Shown: in pieces, positions 29,281 to 38,598 of the stretch
How the letters are laid out: each line of letters starts with the position of its first letter
Position numbering within the stretch: position 1 is the stretch's first letter
NCBI GenBank assembly: GCA_947488175.1
Contig: CANKYO010000006.1
Span: 1 to 64,000, forward strand
DNA length: 64,000 nt
From: an uncultured Paracoccaceae bacterium
Lineage (GTDB): Bacteria; Pseudomonadota; Alphaproteobacteria; Rhodobacterales; Rhodobacteraceae
Direction: 5' to 3'
Program-made: the position numbers and the translations under genes
Notes under the pieces: generated by a model
What the model saw: only the letters and a program-made list of their open reading frames with translations
What the model was told of the DNA's origin: nothing
Databases searched by the model: none

Positions 29281-29772
29281 TTAGCGTCGTACGCCCTCCA
29301 GCAGGGCTGGTGTAACCTGCCCTGCACCGTGCAGCACGCTGACATCTCCGGTGGCTTCAAAGATCACGGCATGAACCTGATCGAGATCAAATGCATTCGC
29401 CTCGCGAAGCTTGCCGTGCAGATCACCAAGCGTCATGCCTGCCGATCGAAGATTTTTGTGCAGGACGCTCCCGTTCTCCATAATGAGAAGTGGTTCGTTA
29501 TCAACCGTGTCCTGCACTTTCGCTGACCGGCTGCGCGCCATGGCAATGGTCATCTGAACCGCAAACAACGCCAAAAGCGCGAACAGACCGTCGGTGATCG
29601 GTGCATCAGGTGTGGTGGCGACCGCAGCCAAGACCGATCCCATTGCGACCGTCACGGCAAAATCAAAGCCGGACATCTTGGAAAATGACCTAAGACCTGC
29701 CAGCCTTGTGAGCAGGATAATCAGACCGAGTGTGACACTGACGCGCCATAGACTTTCGATGATATCGATCAT
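29281..29772 (-). CDS. DUF421 (YetF-like) membrane protein
   Basis: A 163-residue protein with three N-terminal helices (about residues 8-25, 37-55 and 62-80), the DUF421 signature GFDFAVTVAMGSVLAAVATTPD, and a cytoplasmic domain with NEPLLIMENGSVLHKNLRSAGMTLGDLHGKLREANAFDLDQVHAVIFEATGDVSVL. YetF-type proteins are of uncertain function; a B. subtilis homologue relates to membrane lipid. The start at 29772 is preferred because the preceding 40 residues of open frame are not family-like. Confidence 0.85.
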   Translation of the reverse strand: MIDIIESLWRVSVTLGLIILLTRLAGLRSFSKMSGFDFAVTVAMGSVLAAVATTPDAPITDGLFALLALFAVQMTIAMARSRSAKVQDTVDNEPLLIMENGSVLHKNLRSAGMTLGDLHGKLREANAFDLDQVHAVIFEATGDVSVLHGAGQVTPALLEGVRR

Positions 29773-29882
29773 GGCGATGCTCCGTTTTTCATTACGATAA
29801 CACGCGATCTGCTGCCTTCGTTCCATTGACCTTCGCTGACCGCAGCCCACCTTCAGATGCAGACCAAGGGATAATGCCCCAC

Positions 29883-30911
29883 ATGCCAACAACCGTTCTT
29901 CTGACCGGCGCGTCCGGTTACATCGCCAAACATATTACCTTGCAATTGCTGAACGCGGGCTACCACGTGCGCGGCACCCTTCGCAGCCTGTCGCGGGCGT
30001 CAGAAGTTACCGATGCGGTGCAACCGCATTTGGACGATGCCAGCGATCTTGAGGGCCGGTTGCGATTTGTTGCACTGGACTTGGCCAGCGATGACGGTTG
30101 GGATGCTGCTATGGAGAGTGTGGATGTGCTGATGCACACTGCGTCACCTTTTCCCATGGTGCAACCCAAGAATGAGGACGAGGTGATTGGCCCTGCGGTG
30201 GACGGCGCATTACGCGCATTGCGGGCGGCAAAGGCTGCGGGCATTGCGCGGGTAGTCATGACATCATCGACCGCTGCGATTTCAGGCTCACCATTGCCAG
30301 CGGATGACACGACGTATGATGAAACCAACTGGACCGAACCGGATGATCCGAACATCACGCCTTATGCCAAGTCCAAGACATTGGCGGAATTGGCCGCCTG
30401 GGATTATGTGCGCGATCATGCACCAGAAATAGAGCTGACGGTCATCAATCCGGGCTTTGTTGTTGGTGCACCTTTGGGCGGTGGCTTTGGCACATCCGTC
30501 GCAGTGATCGAACGTATCCTCCGCGCCAAGGATCCGATGGTACCGCGGTTCGGCTTCACGGCGGTGGATGTGCAAGACGTGGCTGAGATGCATGTCGCCG
30601 TCATCGACAAGCCCGGGACCCATGGCCAGCGGATCATGACCGTCGATCAATTCATGTGGTTCGCCGATATGGCAAAGGTGATCAAGGTCGCCCATCCGAG
30701 CCGAAAGGTTGTCACGCGGGTCGCACCTGATTTTGTCGTCAAGTTTCTAGGCCTTTTTGACCCGGCAATCCGGTCGATCATTCCTGCTTTGGGCAAGCGC
30801 GAAAAGGTGGACAACAGCCGCGCAGTTGCAACGCTGGGGCGGGGTATGCGGCAGGCCCCGAAGGCGGTTGTCGCGACGGCCACCTATTTGATCGAGAACA
30901 AGATCGTTTAG
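29883..30911 (+). CDS. NAD(P)-dependent aldehyde reductase, extended SDR (DFR-like)
   Basis: A 342-residue extended short-chain dehydrogenase of the dihydroflavonol-4-reductase/cinnamoyl-CoA-reductase group. [11 protein letters not shown] at the N-terminus binds the cofactor, HTASPFPM is the family loop, and SSTAA with YAKSKTLAE gives Ser and Tyr-x-x-x-Lys. Bacterial members reduce small aldehydes or ketones. Starts at 29874 and 29883 are both possible, and MPTTVLLTG fits the family N-terminus. It converges on recO with a 4-bp overlap. Confidence 0.82.
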   Translation: MPTTVLLTGASGYIAKHITLQLLNAGYHVRGTLRSLSRASEVTDAVQPHLDDASDLEGRLRFVALDLASDDGWDAAMESVDVLMHTASPFPMVQPKNEDEVIGPAVDGALRALRAAKAAGIARVVMTSSTAAISGSPLPADDTTYDETNWTEPDDPNITPYAKSKTLAELAAWDYVRDHAPEIELTVINPGFVVGAPLGGGFGTSVAVIERILRAKDPMVPRFGFTAVDVQDVAEMHVAVIDKPGTHGQRIMTVDQFMWFADMAKVIKVAHPSRKVVTRVAPDFVVKFLGLFDPAIRSIIPALGKREKVDNSRAVATLGRGMRQAPKAVVATATYLIENKIV

Positions 30912-31636
30912 GCTGAACGGCTGATCGCGTCGATCAGCCGCCCCCTTGCCACTGGCATTGGACGGTCGCCAAGGCTTTTGATCAGGCGGTGTTCGATGAA
31001 GTAACCTGTTGTGCCAAGCGCTGTCACAATCTCGGCGTTGGACGCATCGCCCTGCCCTGCCAAGACGGGCGGCAGTGGCAGCAAACGGTCGGCCCACTCC
31101 CCAGCGGCAGTGCGGCTCACGGCGCGGCCCGATTTGGGTGAGACATAGATCAGTTCTTCGTTCACCCCATGCACGGCGCATTGGGACAGATCCATGCCAA
31201 AGCCCATTTCATCCAGCAGCGCCTGTTCCCAACGCAAGTAAGCCAGCGGCCAGACCTCGGCCTGCCCAAGCAGATCAAGCAAAGCAATCGTGCGGTCATA
31301 AAGCGGCGCATGTGCCTCGCGTTCGGGCAGGACATGGGACAGGATAGCGCAGACCGCATTCAAGCCTGCCAGCGCCAGACGGTCCGCCATGGCAGCGGCG
31401 GCGCGGCTACGGACCGGTTCGATAGTGAAGCTACCCAGATGGCTGTCGAGCCGTGCCTTCCATGTGGCCGAAACCTGTGCGCCGGGCTGCAGCGTCGGGG
31501 CGATCTTGCGGCTGGTGCCGCCCCGCACGACGCCCGCATGCCGGCCATGGGATGCGCTGAAAAGCTCGACAATCACAGATGTTTCGCCAAAGGGCCGGGT
31601 GGCCAGAATGGCCCCTTCATCGGACCACTCAATCAT
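30908..31636 (-). CDS. recO: DNA repair protein RecO
   Basis: A 242-residue RecFOR-pathway protein that helps load RecA on SSB-coated DNA. The N-terminal OB fold begins [41 protein letters not shown] helical domain follows with [30 protein letters not shown], in which some zinc-cluster cysteines are absent, as is common in alphaproteobacteria. It overlaps the DUF1491 gene by 4 bp and ends the long minus-strand gene train. Confidence 0.92.
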   Translation of the reverse strand: MIEWSDEGAILATRPFGETSVIVELFSASHGRHAGVVRGGTSRKIAPTLQPGAQVSATWKARLDSHLGSFTIEPVRSRAAAAMADRLALAGLNAVCAILSHVLPEREAHAPLYDRTIALLDLLGQAEVWPLAYLRWEQALLDEMGFGMDLSQCAVHGVNEELIYVSPKSGRAVSRTAAGEWADRLLPLPPVLAGQGDASNAEIVTALGTTGYFIEHRLIKSLGDRPMPVARGRLIDAISRSA

Positions 31637-31980
31637 GACAGTCCCGGTTCATCGAGCAGGTGACGGCCTGCGCGATCCTCGACCTCAATCACCCACAGAT
31701 CCGGGTCAAAACTGCGCTGTTTGGTGATAGAGGCATCGACATCACCCTCGTCCCCTTCGGTCAGCACGATCCATTTACGCTCGCCACTCATCAGATCAAA
31801 GCTGCGCTGATAGCAGCGGGCCTGTCCGTCGAGCGTGTTGAGCTTGACCAGCACGGCCCCGGCGGTCCCATCACCGCGTTTGACCACGAAGGCCGGGATG
31901 TCCTGCAGGCGCAACCGGGTCAGGTAGGCGGACACCCATATGTCGGCGGTCAGTTTCATGCGTGACCCCGTCCCGGGCAT
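31633..31980 (-). CDS. DUF1491 family protein
   Basis: A 115-residue protein of a small alphaproteobacterial family. Typical blocks are [40 protein letters not shown] and [23 protein letters not shown]. No function is known. It is translationally coupled to recO (4-bp overlap) and separated from era by a palindromic element. Confidence 0.85.
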   Translation of the reverse strand: MPGTGSRMKLTADIWVSAYLTRLRLQDIPAFVVKRGDGTAGAVLVKLNTLDGQARCYQRSFDLMSGERKWIVLTEGDEGDVDASITKQRSFDPDLWVIEVEDRAGRHLLDEPGLS

Positions 31981-32033
31981 GACCCGGGACCTCCACGCCG
32001 GGCCCGGTCGAGGTCCCGGGTCAAGCCCAGGAC
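31970..32033. repeat. REP-like palindromic doublet between era and the DUF1491 gene
   Basis: Unit 1 is GTCCCGGG-CATGA-CCCGGGAC (31970-31990). Unit 2 at 32013-32033 is the same palindrome with one mismatch. The two together form a larger inverted repeat with perfect 14-bp arms (31980-31993 and 32010-32023), like a BIME. Unit 1 overlaps the DUF1491 start codon region. Confidence 0.7.
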
Positions 32034-32040
32034 AGGTGGT

Positions 32041-32958
32041 CTATGCATTGCCATCTTTGAAATCGAGGCCCATTTCGGAATAGCGTTCTGCGTCTTCCAG
32101 CCAGTTGGGCCGCACCTTGACCTGCAGGAACAGATGCACGCGCCGCCCCAGAAACTCCTCCAGCTCCAGCCGGGCCGCCTTGCTGACCGCCTTGATCGTC
32201 TCACCGCCTTTGCCCAGCACGATGCCCTTGTGCCCGTCACGGGCGACATAGATCAATTGGTCGATCCGGGCCGATCCGTCGGGGCGTTCTTCCCAATTTT
32301 CGGTCTCGACCGTCAGCTCATAGGGCAGTTCCTGATGCAGCCGCAAAGTCAGCTTTTCGCGCGTCATTTCGGCGGCGATCATGCGCATCGGCAGATCGGC
32401 GATCTGGTCTTCGGGATAGAGATACGGGCCTTCGGGTACTTGGGTCACCAACCAGTCCCGCAAGGCGTCGCAGCCATGCCCACGCTCTGCCGAGATCATG
32501 AAGGTTTCGGCAAAGGGATAGGCGTCGTTCATGTCCTTGGTCAACGCCAGCAGCACCTCTGATTTCACCTTGTCGATCTTGTTGATGGCCAGTGCTACAG
32601 GACTTTTACCGGCCCGGTCTGCCAGTGTTTCGAGGATCGTTTTTACACCGTCTGTCATGCCGCGATGCGCCTCAACCATCAGGACGACCACATCGGCATC
32701 CGCCGCCCCACCCCATGCGGCGGCGACCATGGCCCGGTCCAGCCTGCGGCGCGGTTTGAACAGGCCCGGCGTGTCGATAAAGATCAGCTGCGCATTCTCG
32801 GCCATCGCCACGCCGCGAATGCGCGCGCGCGTCGTTTGCACCTTATGGGTCACGATGGACACCTTGGCCCCCACCATACGGTTGAGCAGGGTGGATTTGC
32901 CGGCGTTCGGTTCACCGATCAGGGCGACAAAACCTGCTTTGGTCGGGGCATCGGTCAT
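32041..32958 (-). CDS. era: GTPase Era
   Basis: A 305-residue essential GTPase in 16S rRNA maturation and 30S assembly. G1 [16 protein letters not shown] is near residue 16. Then come G2 [10 protein letters not shown]3 DTPGLF, G4 NKID, and the KH domain ending in [41 protein letters not shown]. It overlaps rnc by 4 bp, the usual rnc-era linkage. Confidence 0.97.
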   Translation of the reverse strand: MTDAPTKAGFVALIGEPNAGKSTLLNRMVGAKVSIVTHKVQTTRARIRGVAMAENAQLIFIDTPGLFKPRRRLDRAMVAAAWGGAADADVVVLMVEAHRGMTDGVKTILETLADRAGKSPVALAINKIDKVKSEVLLALTKDMNDAYPFAETFMISAERGHGCDALRDWLVTQVPEGPYLYPEDQIADLPMRMIAAEMTREKLTLRLHQELPYELTVETENWEERPDGSARIDQLIYVARDGHKGIVLGKGGETIKAVSKAARLELEEFLGRRVHLFLQVKVRPNWLEDAERYSEMGLDFKDGNA

Positions 32959-33635
32959 GTATCGACTTTCTTCAATAACGCGCTGGCAGCGGCCTGTTCA
33001 GCCTGCCGTTTGGACCCGGCCGTGGCCTGTTCGGCAGGGCCGGAGGCGAGCCGTACTTCGATTGTAAAGACAGGCTGGTGATCAGGTCCAGTGCGGCCCA
33101 CTTCCACATATTGTGGCGGCACTTCACCGCGCGCCTGCGCCCATTCCTGCAAGGCGGTTTTGGCATCGCGGGCGTCCTCTGCCACATTGTGAATACGCCT
33201 GCCCCAAAGCCGCAGGATAGCGTCGCGGGCCGCATCAAAGCCGCCATCGATATAGATCGCGGCAAGCACCGCCTCCATCGCGTCGGCCAATAGCGCCTCT
33301 TTCCGCCGCCCGCCTGATTTCATCTCGGAGCGGCCCAGCTTGAGGACCTTACCAAGATCAATCTGACGCGCCACGTCGGCGCAGGCCTCGCGCCGGACAA
33401 GGGCATTGTAACGCGGTGCCAACAGGCCTTCGGGAGCGGATGGGTCAGCCTTCAGCAGCGCCTCGGCCATGACAAGCCCCAGCACACGGTCGCCCAGAAA
33501 TTCCAGCCGCTGATTGTCGTCCCGGTGCGGGCTGACCATGGAGGAATGCGTGACAGCACGCACCAGATGTTCAGGCTGGCGGAACTGATAGCCAAGCCGT
33601 TCGGAAAACGTATTGAGGTCTGCGGACAGTTTCAT
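32955..33635 (-). CDS. rnc: Ribonuclease III
   Basis: A 226-residue double-strand-specific endonuclease for rRNA and mRNA processing. The signature [20 protein letters not shown] contains the catalytic acids, and [18 protein letters not shown] holds the second set. The C-terminal dsRNA-binding domain begins [23 protein letters not shown] and ends [15 protein letters not shown]. It overlaps both neighbours by 4 bp. Confidence 0.97.
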   Translation of the reverse strand: MKLSADLNTFSERLGYQFRQPEHLVRAVTHSSMVSPHRDDNQRLEFLGDRVLGLVMAEALLKADPSAPEGLLAPRYNALVRREACADVARQIDLGKVLKLGRSEMKSGGRRKEALLADAMEAVLAAIYIDGGFDAARDAILRLWGRRIHNVAEDARDAKTALQEWAQARGEVPPQYVEVGRTGPDHQPVFTIEVRLASGPAEQATAGSKRQAEQAAASALLKKVDT

Positions 33636-34318
33636 CGCACTGGCCTGAAGTAGCGGTCAGAACGCCAGTTTGAAACATCGGCCAAAGACCGGCCCGCCGA
33701 TGAAAACAATATGCGGGCAACGCGGCGGCGGACATTTTCGGCGGGTACAAAGCCGACGCCACCGCGCAACCGGTCGATGCGGCTGTCAACGGAGTTGTCG
33801 CGGTTGTCGCCAAGCATAAAATATTGGCCTTCTGGCACTGTGAACACGCCGGTATTGTCGGTGGCGCGATCCCCGATATTCAATATGGCATAACTGATGT
33901 CATTCGGCAGCGTCTCGATCTGCTGCTGTTTCTCGCAATCCCCGCCTATGCCGACTGGGTCATTGGCGCATGCGGGCCACCCACCGACGGGACCTTGCGG
34001 TTCCATAACTTCGATAAAACTTCCGTCACTCTGCAGATCAACGGGTTGATCGTTGAGCGTTAGCCCCCCATCCACCATCAGCACCCGGTCACCCGGCAGG
34101 CCGATCAGTCGGGCGATAAAAATGGCGTCATTGGTCGGGTGACGGTAGGCGAGGACATCGCCACGCTCTGGCGCGCCCCACAACGGGGTGGCAACGACGT
34201 AATCTCCTACCAGCAAGGTCGGTTTCATCGATCCGCTGGGGATCCAGTACGGTCTCCAGTAAAACACGGCACCGATCAACGCGATGGCCAGTGGCAGTCC
34301 GATGATCACGTGCCGCAC
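33632..34318 (-). CDS. Signal peptidase I paralogue lacking the catalytic lysine
   Basis: A 228-residue S26 family protein with one N-terminal helix (residues 4-20) and the serine box [11 protein letters not shown] (Ser30). The lysine box, normally FIKR-x-x-GLPGD, reads [11 protein letters not shown], with Ala69 where the general-base lysine belongs. The later box [13 protein letters not shown] is intact. It lies 3 bp after lepB and 4 bp into rnc, and shares blocks such as [13 protein letters not shown] and GVFTVPEGQ with lepB, so it arose by tandem duplication. Lysine loss is known to inactivate signal peptidase I. It may be a regulator, a dedicated variant or decaying. Confidence 0.85.
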   Translation of the reverse strand: MRHVIIGLPLAIALIGAVFYWRPYWIPSGSMKPTLLVGDYVVATPLWGAPERGDVLAYRHPTNDAIFIARLIGLPGDRVLMVDGGLTLNDQPVDLQSDGSFIEVMEPQGPVGGWPACANDPVGIGGDCEKQQQIETLPNDISYAILNIGDRATDNTGVFTVPEGQYFMLGDNRDNSVDSRIDRLRGGVGFVPAENVRRRVARILFSSAGRSLADVSNWRSDRYFRPVR

Positions 34319-34321
34319 GGA

Positions 34322-35158
34322 TCAATCCAATGCCTTGAAGAACCGGTCGCTGCGCCATGTCCAGAAGGCGAGCATGGACCGCCCGGCGGACGAGAACATG
34401 ACGCGGTCGGCCCGACCGACGATATCCTTGCGTTCGACAAAGCCGACACCGCGGCTGGCCTGTGCCACACGGCTATCGGTGGAATTGTCGCGGTTGTCGC
34501 CCATGAAGAAAAACTGCCCTTCCGGCACCGTGAAAACGCCGGTGTTATCTGTCCGGCGATCGCCGATATTCAGGATGGCGTGGCTGACCCCATTGGGCAG
34601 GGTTTCGATCTGGCGTTCCTTTTCGCACACGGCGCCAAGACCCACGGCACCGTTTGCGCAGCCCGGCAACCCGCCCAGCGGCCCCTGCGGTTCATAGGTT
34701 TCCACGAACACACCTGCATCTTCGACCTGAACCGACTCATCATTGATGTGAAGCCGCCCGTCTTTCATCTGGATGCGATCACCCGGCAGGCCGATCAGGC
34801 GCTTGATGAAGTCACGCCCATCGACGGGATGGCGGAACACAACGATATCGCCCCGTTCCGGATCAGAGCCGAACAGCCGGTCGTCATAGCCTTCAAACCA
34901 GCCGCAGAAATCTTCCGCCCCGAGATCGACCCCGATCTGAGGAATGCGGATCGATGGGCAGGAGGCATAGGAATACCCGTAAGCCATTTTATTCACGAAC
35001 AAAAAATCGCCGATCAGCAGCGTGTCTTTCATCGAACCGGACGGAATCCAGAATGGCTGGAAAAAGACGGTGCGGAAGATACCGGCGATCACCAGCGCCC
35101 AGAACACTGTCTTGATCGTCTCGATAATGCCGCCGATAAAGCCTTTTTTCTCGGCCAT
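34322..35158 (-). CDS. lepB: Signal peptidase I
   Basis: A 278-residue membrane protease that removes signal peptides from exported proteins on the periplasmic side. One N-terminal helix is followed by the nucleophile box [12 protein letters not shown] (Ser42), the general-base box [12 protein letters not shown] (Lys119) and the conserved FFMGDNRDNSTDSR. It is complete and should be the functional enzyme. It sits between acpS (51 bp) and its lysine-less paralogue (3 bp). Confidence 0.96.
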   Translation of the reverse strand: MAEKKGFIGGIIETIKTVFWALVIAGIFRTVFFQPFWIPSGSMKDTLLIGDFLFVNKMAYGYSYASCPSIRIPQIGVDLGAEDFCGWFEGYDDRLFGSDPERGDIVVFRHPVDGRDFIKRLIGLPGDRIQMKDGRLHINDESVQVEDAGVFVETYEPQGPLGGLPGCANGAVGLGAVCEKERQIETLPNGVSHAILNIGDRRTDNTGVFTVPEGQFFFMGDNRDNSTDSRVAQASRGVGFVERKDIVGRADRVMFSSAGRSMLAFWTWRSDRFFKALD

Positions 35159-35209
35159 TTTGATATCCTTTGAACGTTTGGGGCTACATGAGGCTGCGCG
35201 CCTGCACTG

Positions 35210-35611
35210 TCAAGCGATGGGCCGCGCCTCGATCACCACAAAGGCCTGCGCCCAGGGGTGATCATCGGTCAAAGTCACGTGAATAATCGCCTCGTGACCG
35301 GGTGGGGTCATCTTGTCTAGACGTTCCTTGGCCCAGCCGGTGACGTGCATGATGGGCTGGCCGCTGCGCAGGTTGGTAACCGACATGTCCTTCCATGCGA
35401 TGCCCATGGCGAGGCCGGTGCCAAGCGCCTTGGAGCATGCTTCCTTGGCCGCCCAGCGTTTGGCGTAGGTGCCGGCGACATCGCGGCGCCGTTCGGCCTT
35501 GGCCTGTTCGATTTCGGTGAAAACACGGTTGCGGAAACGGTCGCCGAACCGCTCCAGCGTGCCTGCGATCCGGTCGATATTCGCAAGATCGGTGCCGACG
35601 CCGAGGATCAT
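35210..35611 (-). CDS. acpS: Holo-[acyl-carrier-protein] synthase
   Basis: A 133-residue enzyme that moves 4'-phosphopantetheine from CoA to apo-ACP. It starts [23 protein letters not shown] and has the second motif [18 protein letters not shown] with the Mg-binding Asp and Glu. ATG 35611 is the family start, although the frame is open upstream. The GTCGG array (copy 2) lies directly upstream. Linkage pdxJ-acpS-lepB-rnc-era is usual, but here three extra genes lie between pdxJ and acpS. Confidence 0.95.
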   Translation of the reverse strand: MILGVGTDLANIDRIAGTLERFGDRFRNRVFTEIEQAKAERRRDVAGTYAKRWAAKEACSKALGTGLAMGIAWKDMSVTNLRSGQPIMHVTGWAKERLDKMTPPGHEAIIHVTLTDDHPWAQAFVVIEARPIA

Positions 35612-35628
35612 AAAAACCCCCAAAAAGC

Positions 35629-35670
35629 GCTGTCGGCATTGCGTCGGATTTGCGTCGGCAAAACGTCGGA
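35629..35670 (+). repeat. Intergenic element with four GTCGG at 11-bp spacing, copy 2
   Basis: GTCGG begins at 35632, 35643, 35654 and 35665. The element is 39/42 identical to 12862-12903. It ends 18 bp before the acpS start codon on the opposite strand, between the Dabb gene and acpS. Confidence 0.7.
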
Positions 35671-35720
35671 CCCCATCGTTGCGGTTCTGTAAGCTTTCCA
35701 AGAGGATTTTGTGGCAGTCA

Positions 35721-36035
35721 TCACGCGCCCATGTCCAGATCAATCACCATGATCCCCTCCGCCCCGCCTTGACAAAGCGCCACAAGACGTGCGCCCAGCG
35801 CACTGTGCTGCGCGTCGTTGGCATATGTGTTCAGCGCGTCGGCATCCGCAAACGTCCCGATAAAGCCATAGGGGTATTGCGCGGATTTGTTTTCGAAATC
35901 CCGGTTGGGCCCATGTTCGAAGCTGGTGAATCCCGGCAGATGATCGACCAGTGCGCCAAGCTGGTCGATAATCTGAACGAGTTCGGCGGCATCGTGATCG
36001 TCGCGCAGAGCCAGAAGAACGATATGACGGATCAT
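35721..36035 (-). CDS. Dabb (stress-responsive A/B barrel) protein
   Basis: A 104-residue ferredoxin-like barrel protein. The start [13 protein letters not shown] and the central [13 protein letters not shown] with [25 protein letters not shown] are the Dabb pattern. Function is unknown in bacteria. It overlaps the deaminase gene by 4 bp and lies 109 bp before acpS. Confidence 0.85.
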   Translation of the reverse strand: MIRHIVLLALRDDHDAAELVQIIDQLGALVDHLPGFTSFEHGPNRDFENKSAQYPYGFIGTFADADALNTYANDAQHSALGARLVALCQGGAEGIMVIDLDMGA

Positions 36036-36514
36036 GTGTCATCCTCTGCCGCGTAGATATGGGCCACCCGGTCTTCGTCCAGCCCGCCGTGCCATTCAAA
36101 GGCCCCGTCGCAGGCGGCGTGGAAATCCGTGATGGTCAGTTTCGGAAAGCGAAAGTATTCGGGTTTGGTATTGGCCTGCTGGGCGGCAAAGATCACCCGG
36201 TCGATCCGCGCCCAGCGCATCGTCGACAGGCACATTTCGCAGGGCTGGCAGGACGCGATGAGGGTGGCCCCTGACAGATCGCGTGTGCCCAGCGCGTCGG
36301 TGGCGCGGGCGATGGCCACGACCTCCGCATGGCGGCTGACATCGTTGGTGTCGGCAGCCTCGTTCCGGGCGGTCGCGACGACCTGATCATCCATGACGAT
36401 GGCGGCGGTGAAGATGATGGATTTGCCCTGACGTTTGAGGTCGCAGGCGTGATCGGTGACGGCGCGCATGGCGTCGCGTTCGGCATCAGTGACCTGCAGT
36501 TTGCCGATGCTCAT
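36032..36514 (-). CDS. Zinc-dependent nucleoside/nucleobase deaminase
   Basis: A 160-residue cytidine-deaminase-fold enzyme. Zinc ligands and the catalytic acid are in RHAEVVAIA (HAE) and CQPCEMCLST (PCxxC). The tail with YFRFPKLTITDFHAACDGAF resembles guanine deaminase/TadA relatives, but it is too divergent to call TadA and the substrate stays open. It overlaps the LysE and Dabb genes by 4 bp each. Confidence 0.85.
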   Translation of the reverse strand: MSIGKLQVTDAERDAMRAVTDHACDLKRQGKSIIFTAAIVMDDQVVATARNEAADTNDVSRHAEVVAIARATDALGTRDLSGATLIASCQPCEMCLSTMRWARIDRVIFAAQQANTKPEYFRFPKLTITDFHAACDGAFEWHGGLDEDRVAHIYAAEDDT

Positions 36515-37137
36515 GCCGCAATCCGGGTTGTCAGGATCTTGAGGCTCGCCGCGCCGAAAAGGAGCGCAAACGTGGCTTCGAACCAGCGGCGCATACGGGT
36601 GTAGCCTTGCACGACTTTCCCCGATGAGAACAAGACCGCATAACTCAGGAACACTAGGACCCCGCCTGTATAGAGAAAGCAGAACATGAAGGCGAGATCC
36701 GCACCGCTGGCATCAGGTGGCAGTGTGATCGCGTAGATCGCACCCCAACTCAGGATCGCTTTTGGATTGGTCAGGTGCACCAGGGCCCCTTTGGCATAAA
36801 TGCGCGAGGGTGTGCCGGTTTGCGTCTTTCCCGTCAGGCCGGGCTTGTCCGACATGGCGGAGCGCAGTGACTTGGCGGCCAGATACATCAGATAGGCGGC
36901 ACCCGCGTAGCGCAAGACTTCGAATATCCAGGCATTGGCCAGCATCAAGGCGCTGACGCCGAGCGCTGCGGCAATGCCCCAGGTGGCCCCGCCTGTCAGG
37001 ATGCCAAGAGCAAAGAGGACCCCTGCCCGCCTGCCCAGCGCCATGGAGGTGCTGGCAATCCCCAATGTCGCGGGACCGGGGCTTGCGCCTGCAAGAACCC
37101 AGGCAAGCCAGATTGCCGAGAGTTCAAACCCGCTCAT
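36511..37137 (-). CDS. LysE family translocator
   Basis: A 208-residue inner-membrane exporter of the LysE/RhtB family with about six helices. The N-terminal [22 protein letters not shown] is the family signature, and [17 protein letters not shown] carries the conserved NPK. ATG 37137 overlaps the pdxJ stop (ATGA), so the long upstream frame is discounted. Substrates are amino acids or related metabolites. Confidence 0.87.
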   Translation of the reverse strand: MSGFELSAIWLAWVLAGASPGPATLGIASTSMALGRRAGVLFALGILTGGATWGIAAALGVSALMLANAWIFEVLRYAGAAYLMYLAAKSLRSAMSDKPGLTGKTQTGTPSRIYAKGALVHLTNPKAILSWGAIYAITLPPDASGADLAFMFCFLYTGGVLVFLSYAVLFSSGKVVQGYTRMRRWFEATFALLFGAASLKILTTRIAA

Positions 37138-37889
37138 GTTGGTTGTCCGGCGCGGGCGGCATCCATGATCCGCCGCATTTCGCTGATGGCGGGGGTCAGG
37201 CCGCGAAAGATCGCCTCGCCGATCAGGAAGTGACCGATGTTGAGTTCGACCACCTGAGGCAGGGCCGCGACGGGGCCGACGCAATCGTAGGTCAGGCCGT
37301 GGCCTGCATGCACCTCGAGCCCGAGGCTGTCGGCGAAGGCGGCCATGTCGGTGAGTTTCTTGAGTTCCTCATCCCGTTCGTCGAACCGCCCTTCGGCATG
37401 GGCGTCGCAATAGGCGCCGGTGTGCAGTTCGATGACCTGCGCGCCGATCCTGTGTGCCGCTTCGATCTGGCGCTGGTCGGCGGCGATGAAGATCGACACG
37501 CGGCAACCGGCATCGCGCAGGGGGGCGATATAATGGGCGAGCGCATTTTCTTCGCGCGCGACTTCGAGCCCGCCTTCGGTTGTGCGTTCCTCGCGTTTTT
37601 CCGGCACGATGCAGACCGCGTGGGGTTTGTGGCGCAGGGCGATTTTCTGCATTTCTTTGGTGGCCGCCATTTCGAAATTCAGCGGACCCTTCAGGGCATC
37701 CATCAACCCTTCGATATCGGTGTCAGAGATGTGCCGCCGGTCTTCGCGCAGATGGGCGGTGATTCCATCGGCCCCGGCCTCTTCCGCCATGATGGCGGCG
37801 CGGATCGGGTCCGGCACGGCCCCGCCACGCGCATTGCGCACGGTGGCCACGTGGTCGATATTTACCCCAAGGCGCAGTTTTTCGGTCAT
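37134..37889 (-). CDS. pdxJ: Pyridoxine 5'-phosphate synthase
   Basis: A 251-residue TIM-barrel enzyme that condenses 1-deoxyxylulose-5-phosphate with 3-amino-2-oxopropyl phosphate in vitamin B6 synthesis. Motifs: [52 protein letters not shown] and GHGLTYDCV. The start [13 protein letters not shown] at 37889 is preferred over 37940. Confidence 0.96.
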   Translation of the reverse strand: MTEKLRLGVNIDHVATVRNARGGAVPDPIRAAIMAEEAGADGITAHLREDRRHISDTDIEGLMDALKGPLNFEMAATKEMQKIALRHKPHAVCIVPEKREERTTEGGLEVAREENALAHYIAPLRDAGCRVSIFIAADQRQIEAAHRIGAQVIELHTGAYCDAHAEGRFDERDEELKKLTDMAAFADSLGLEVHAGHGLTYDCVGPVAALPQVVELNIGHFLIGEAIFRGLTPAISEMRRIMDAARAGQPT

Positions 37890-37923
37890 CGGCGTTCCCC
37901 TTTTTACGGCCAACCTAGCGCGG

Positions 37924-38598
37924 TCACTGACCCGCGTCATCCGCAGATGGTGTCTTTTTCGTTAGCTGCTCAAGCTTGGCGCGCAGCGCCTTTTTGCGCC
38001 GCTTTTGGTAGGCGGTGATCAGGGGCACGGCAAAGTAGTAAGCCACCGTCCCACAGATAAGGCCGGGGATGATCCCGCCGATCATGTAGGGGTAGAACAC
38101 CTCGTGATAGAAATCGATCAACCCGCGCCAGTCGGCGGTGGCCGGTGTGAACATCGCCATGAAATTATGCCACAGGTCAGAAAACGCATTGGCAAACTGG
38201 CAACCAAGGGCACAGAAATCTTCGGGTATGTCTTCGCCGATGCCGATCAGTTTGGCGTCGAACGGCCGACCCAGCAGCAGATACCCGGTGCCGAGCGAGG
38301 CATAGCCGATGGGGATATAGGTCAGCGGGTTGCCAAAGAATGTCGCCAGTAGTGAAGCAAAAACGTTGCCACGCATCAGCAGCGATAATCCAGCGGCGAT
38401 GACAAAATGCAGACCATAGAACGGTGTGAAGGTGGTAAACACGCCCGCCGCGATCCCGCGCGAGATTTTTTCAGGCGTGTCGGGCAAACGCCGGATCCGA
38501 TGTTTGACGTAATGCGCCGCCCTTGTCCAACCGCCACGGGGATAGAAGAAGTCGACGAAAATCCGCCAGATCGGCCGTCTATCCCTGCGTTTGAACAC
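37924..38598 (-). CDS. DUF2062 membrane protein
   Basis: A 224-residue protein with three or four helices and the DUF2062 core: [61 protein letters not shown] and [16 protein letters not shown]. The function is unknown. The preferred start is GTG 38598 (TTG 38601 also possible), because a GGAAGGAAG ribosome site lies just before it within the rsh end. It overlaps rsh by 20 bp. The basic tail [17 protein letters not shown] is cytoplasmic. Confidence 0.83.
   Translation of the reverse strand: MFKRRDRRPIWRIFVDFFYPRGGWTRAAHYVKHRIRRLPDTPEKISRGIAAGVFTTFTPFYGLHFVIAAGLSLLMRGNVFASLLATFFGNPLTYIPIGYASLGTGYLLLGRPFDAKLIGIGEDIPEDFCALGCQFANAFSDLWHNFMAMFTPATADWRGLIDFYHEVFYPYMIGGIIPGLICGTVAYYFAVPLITAYQKRRKKALRAKLEQLTKKTPSADDAGQ

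Noticed and set aside
31978..32045. Inverted repeats near era as insertion sequence ends
   Set aside because: There is no transposase frame and no target duplication, and the spacing fits a REP-like doublet.
36032..36514. Deaminase as tRNA adenosine deaminase TadA
   Set aside because: It has the shared HAE and PCxxC motifs, but the rest does not follow TadA closely, so the name was not assigned.
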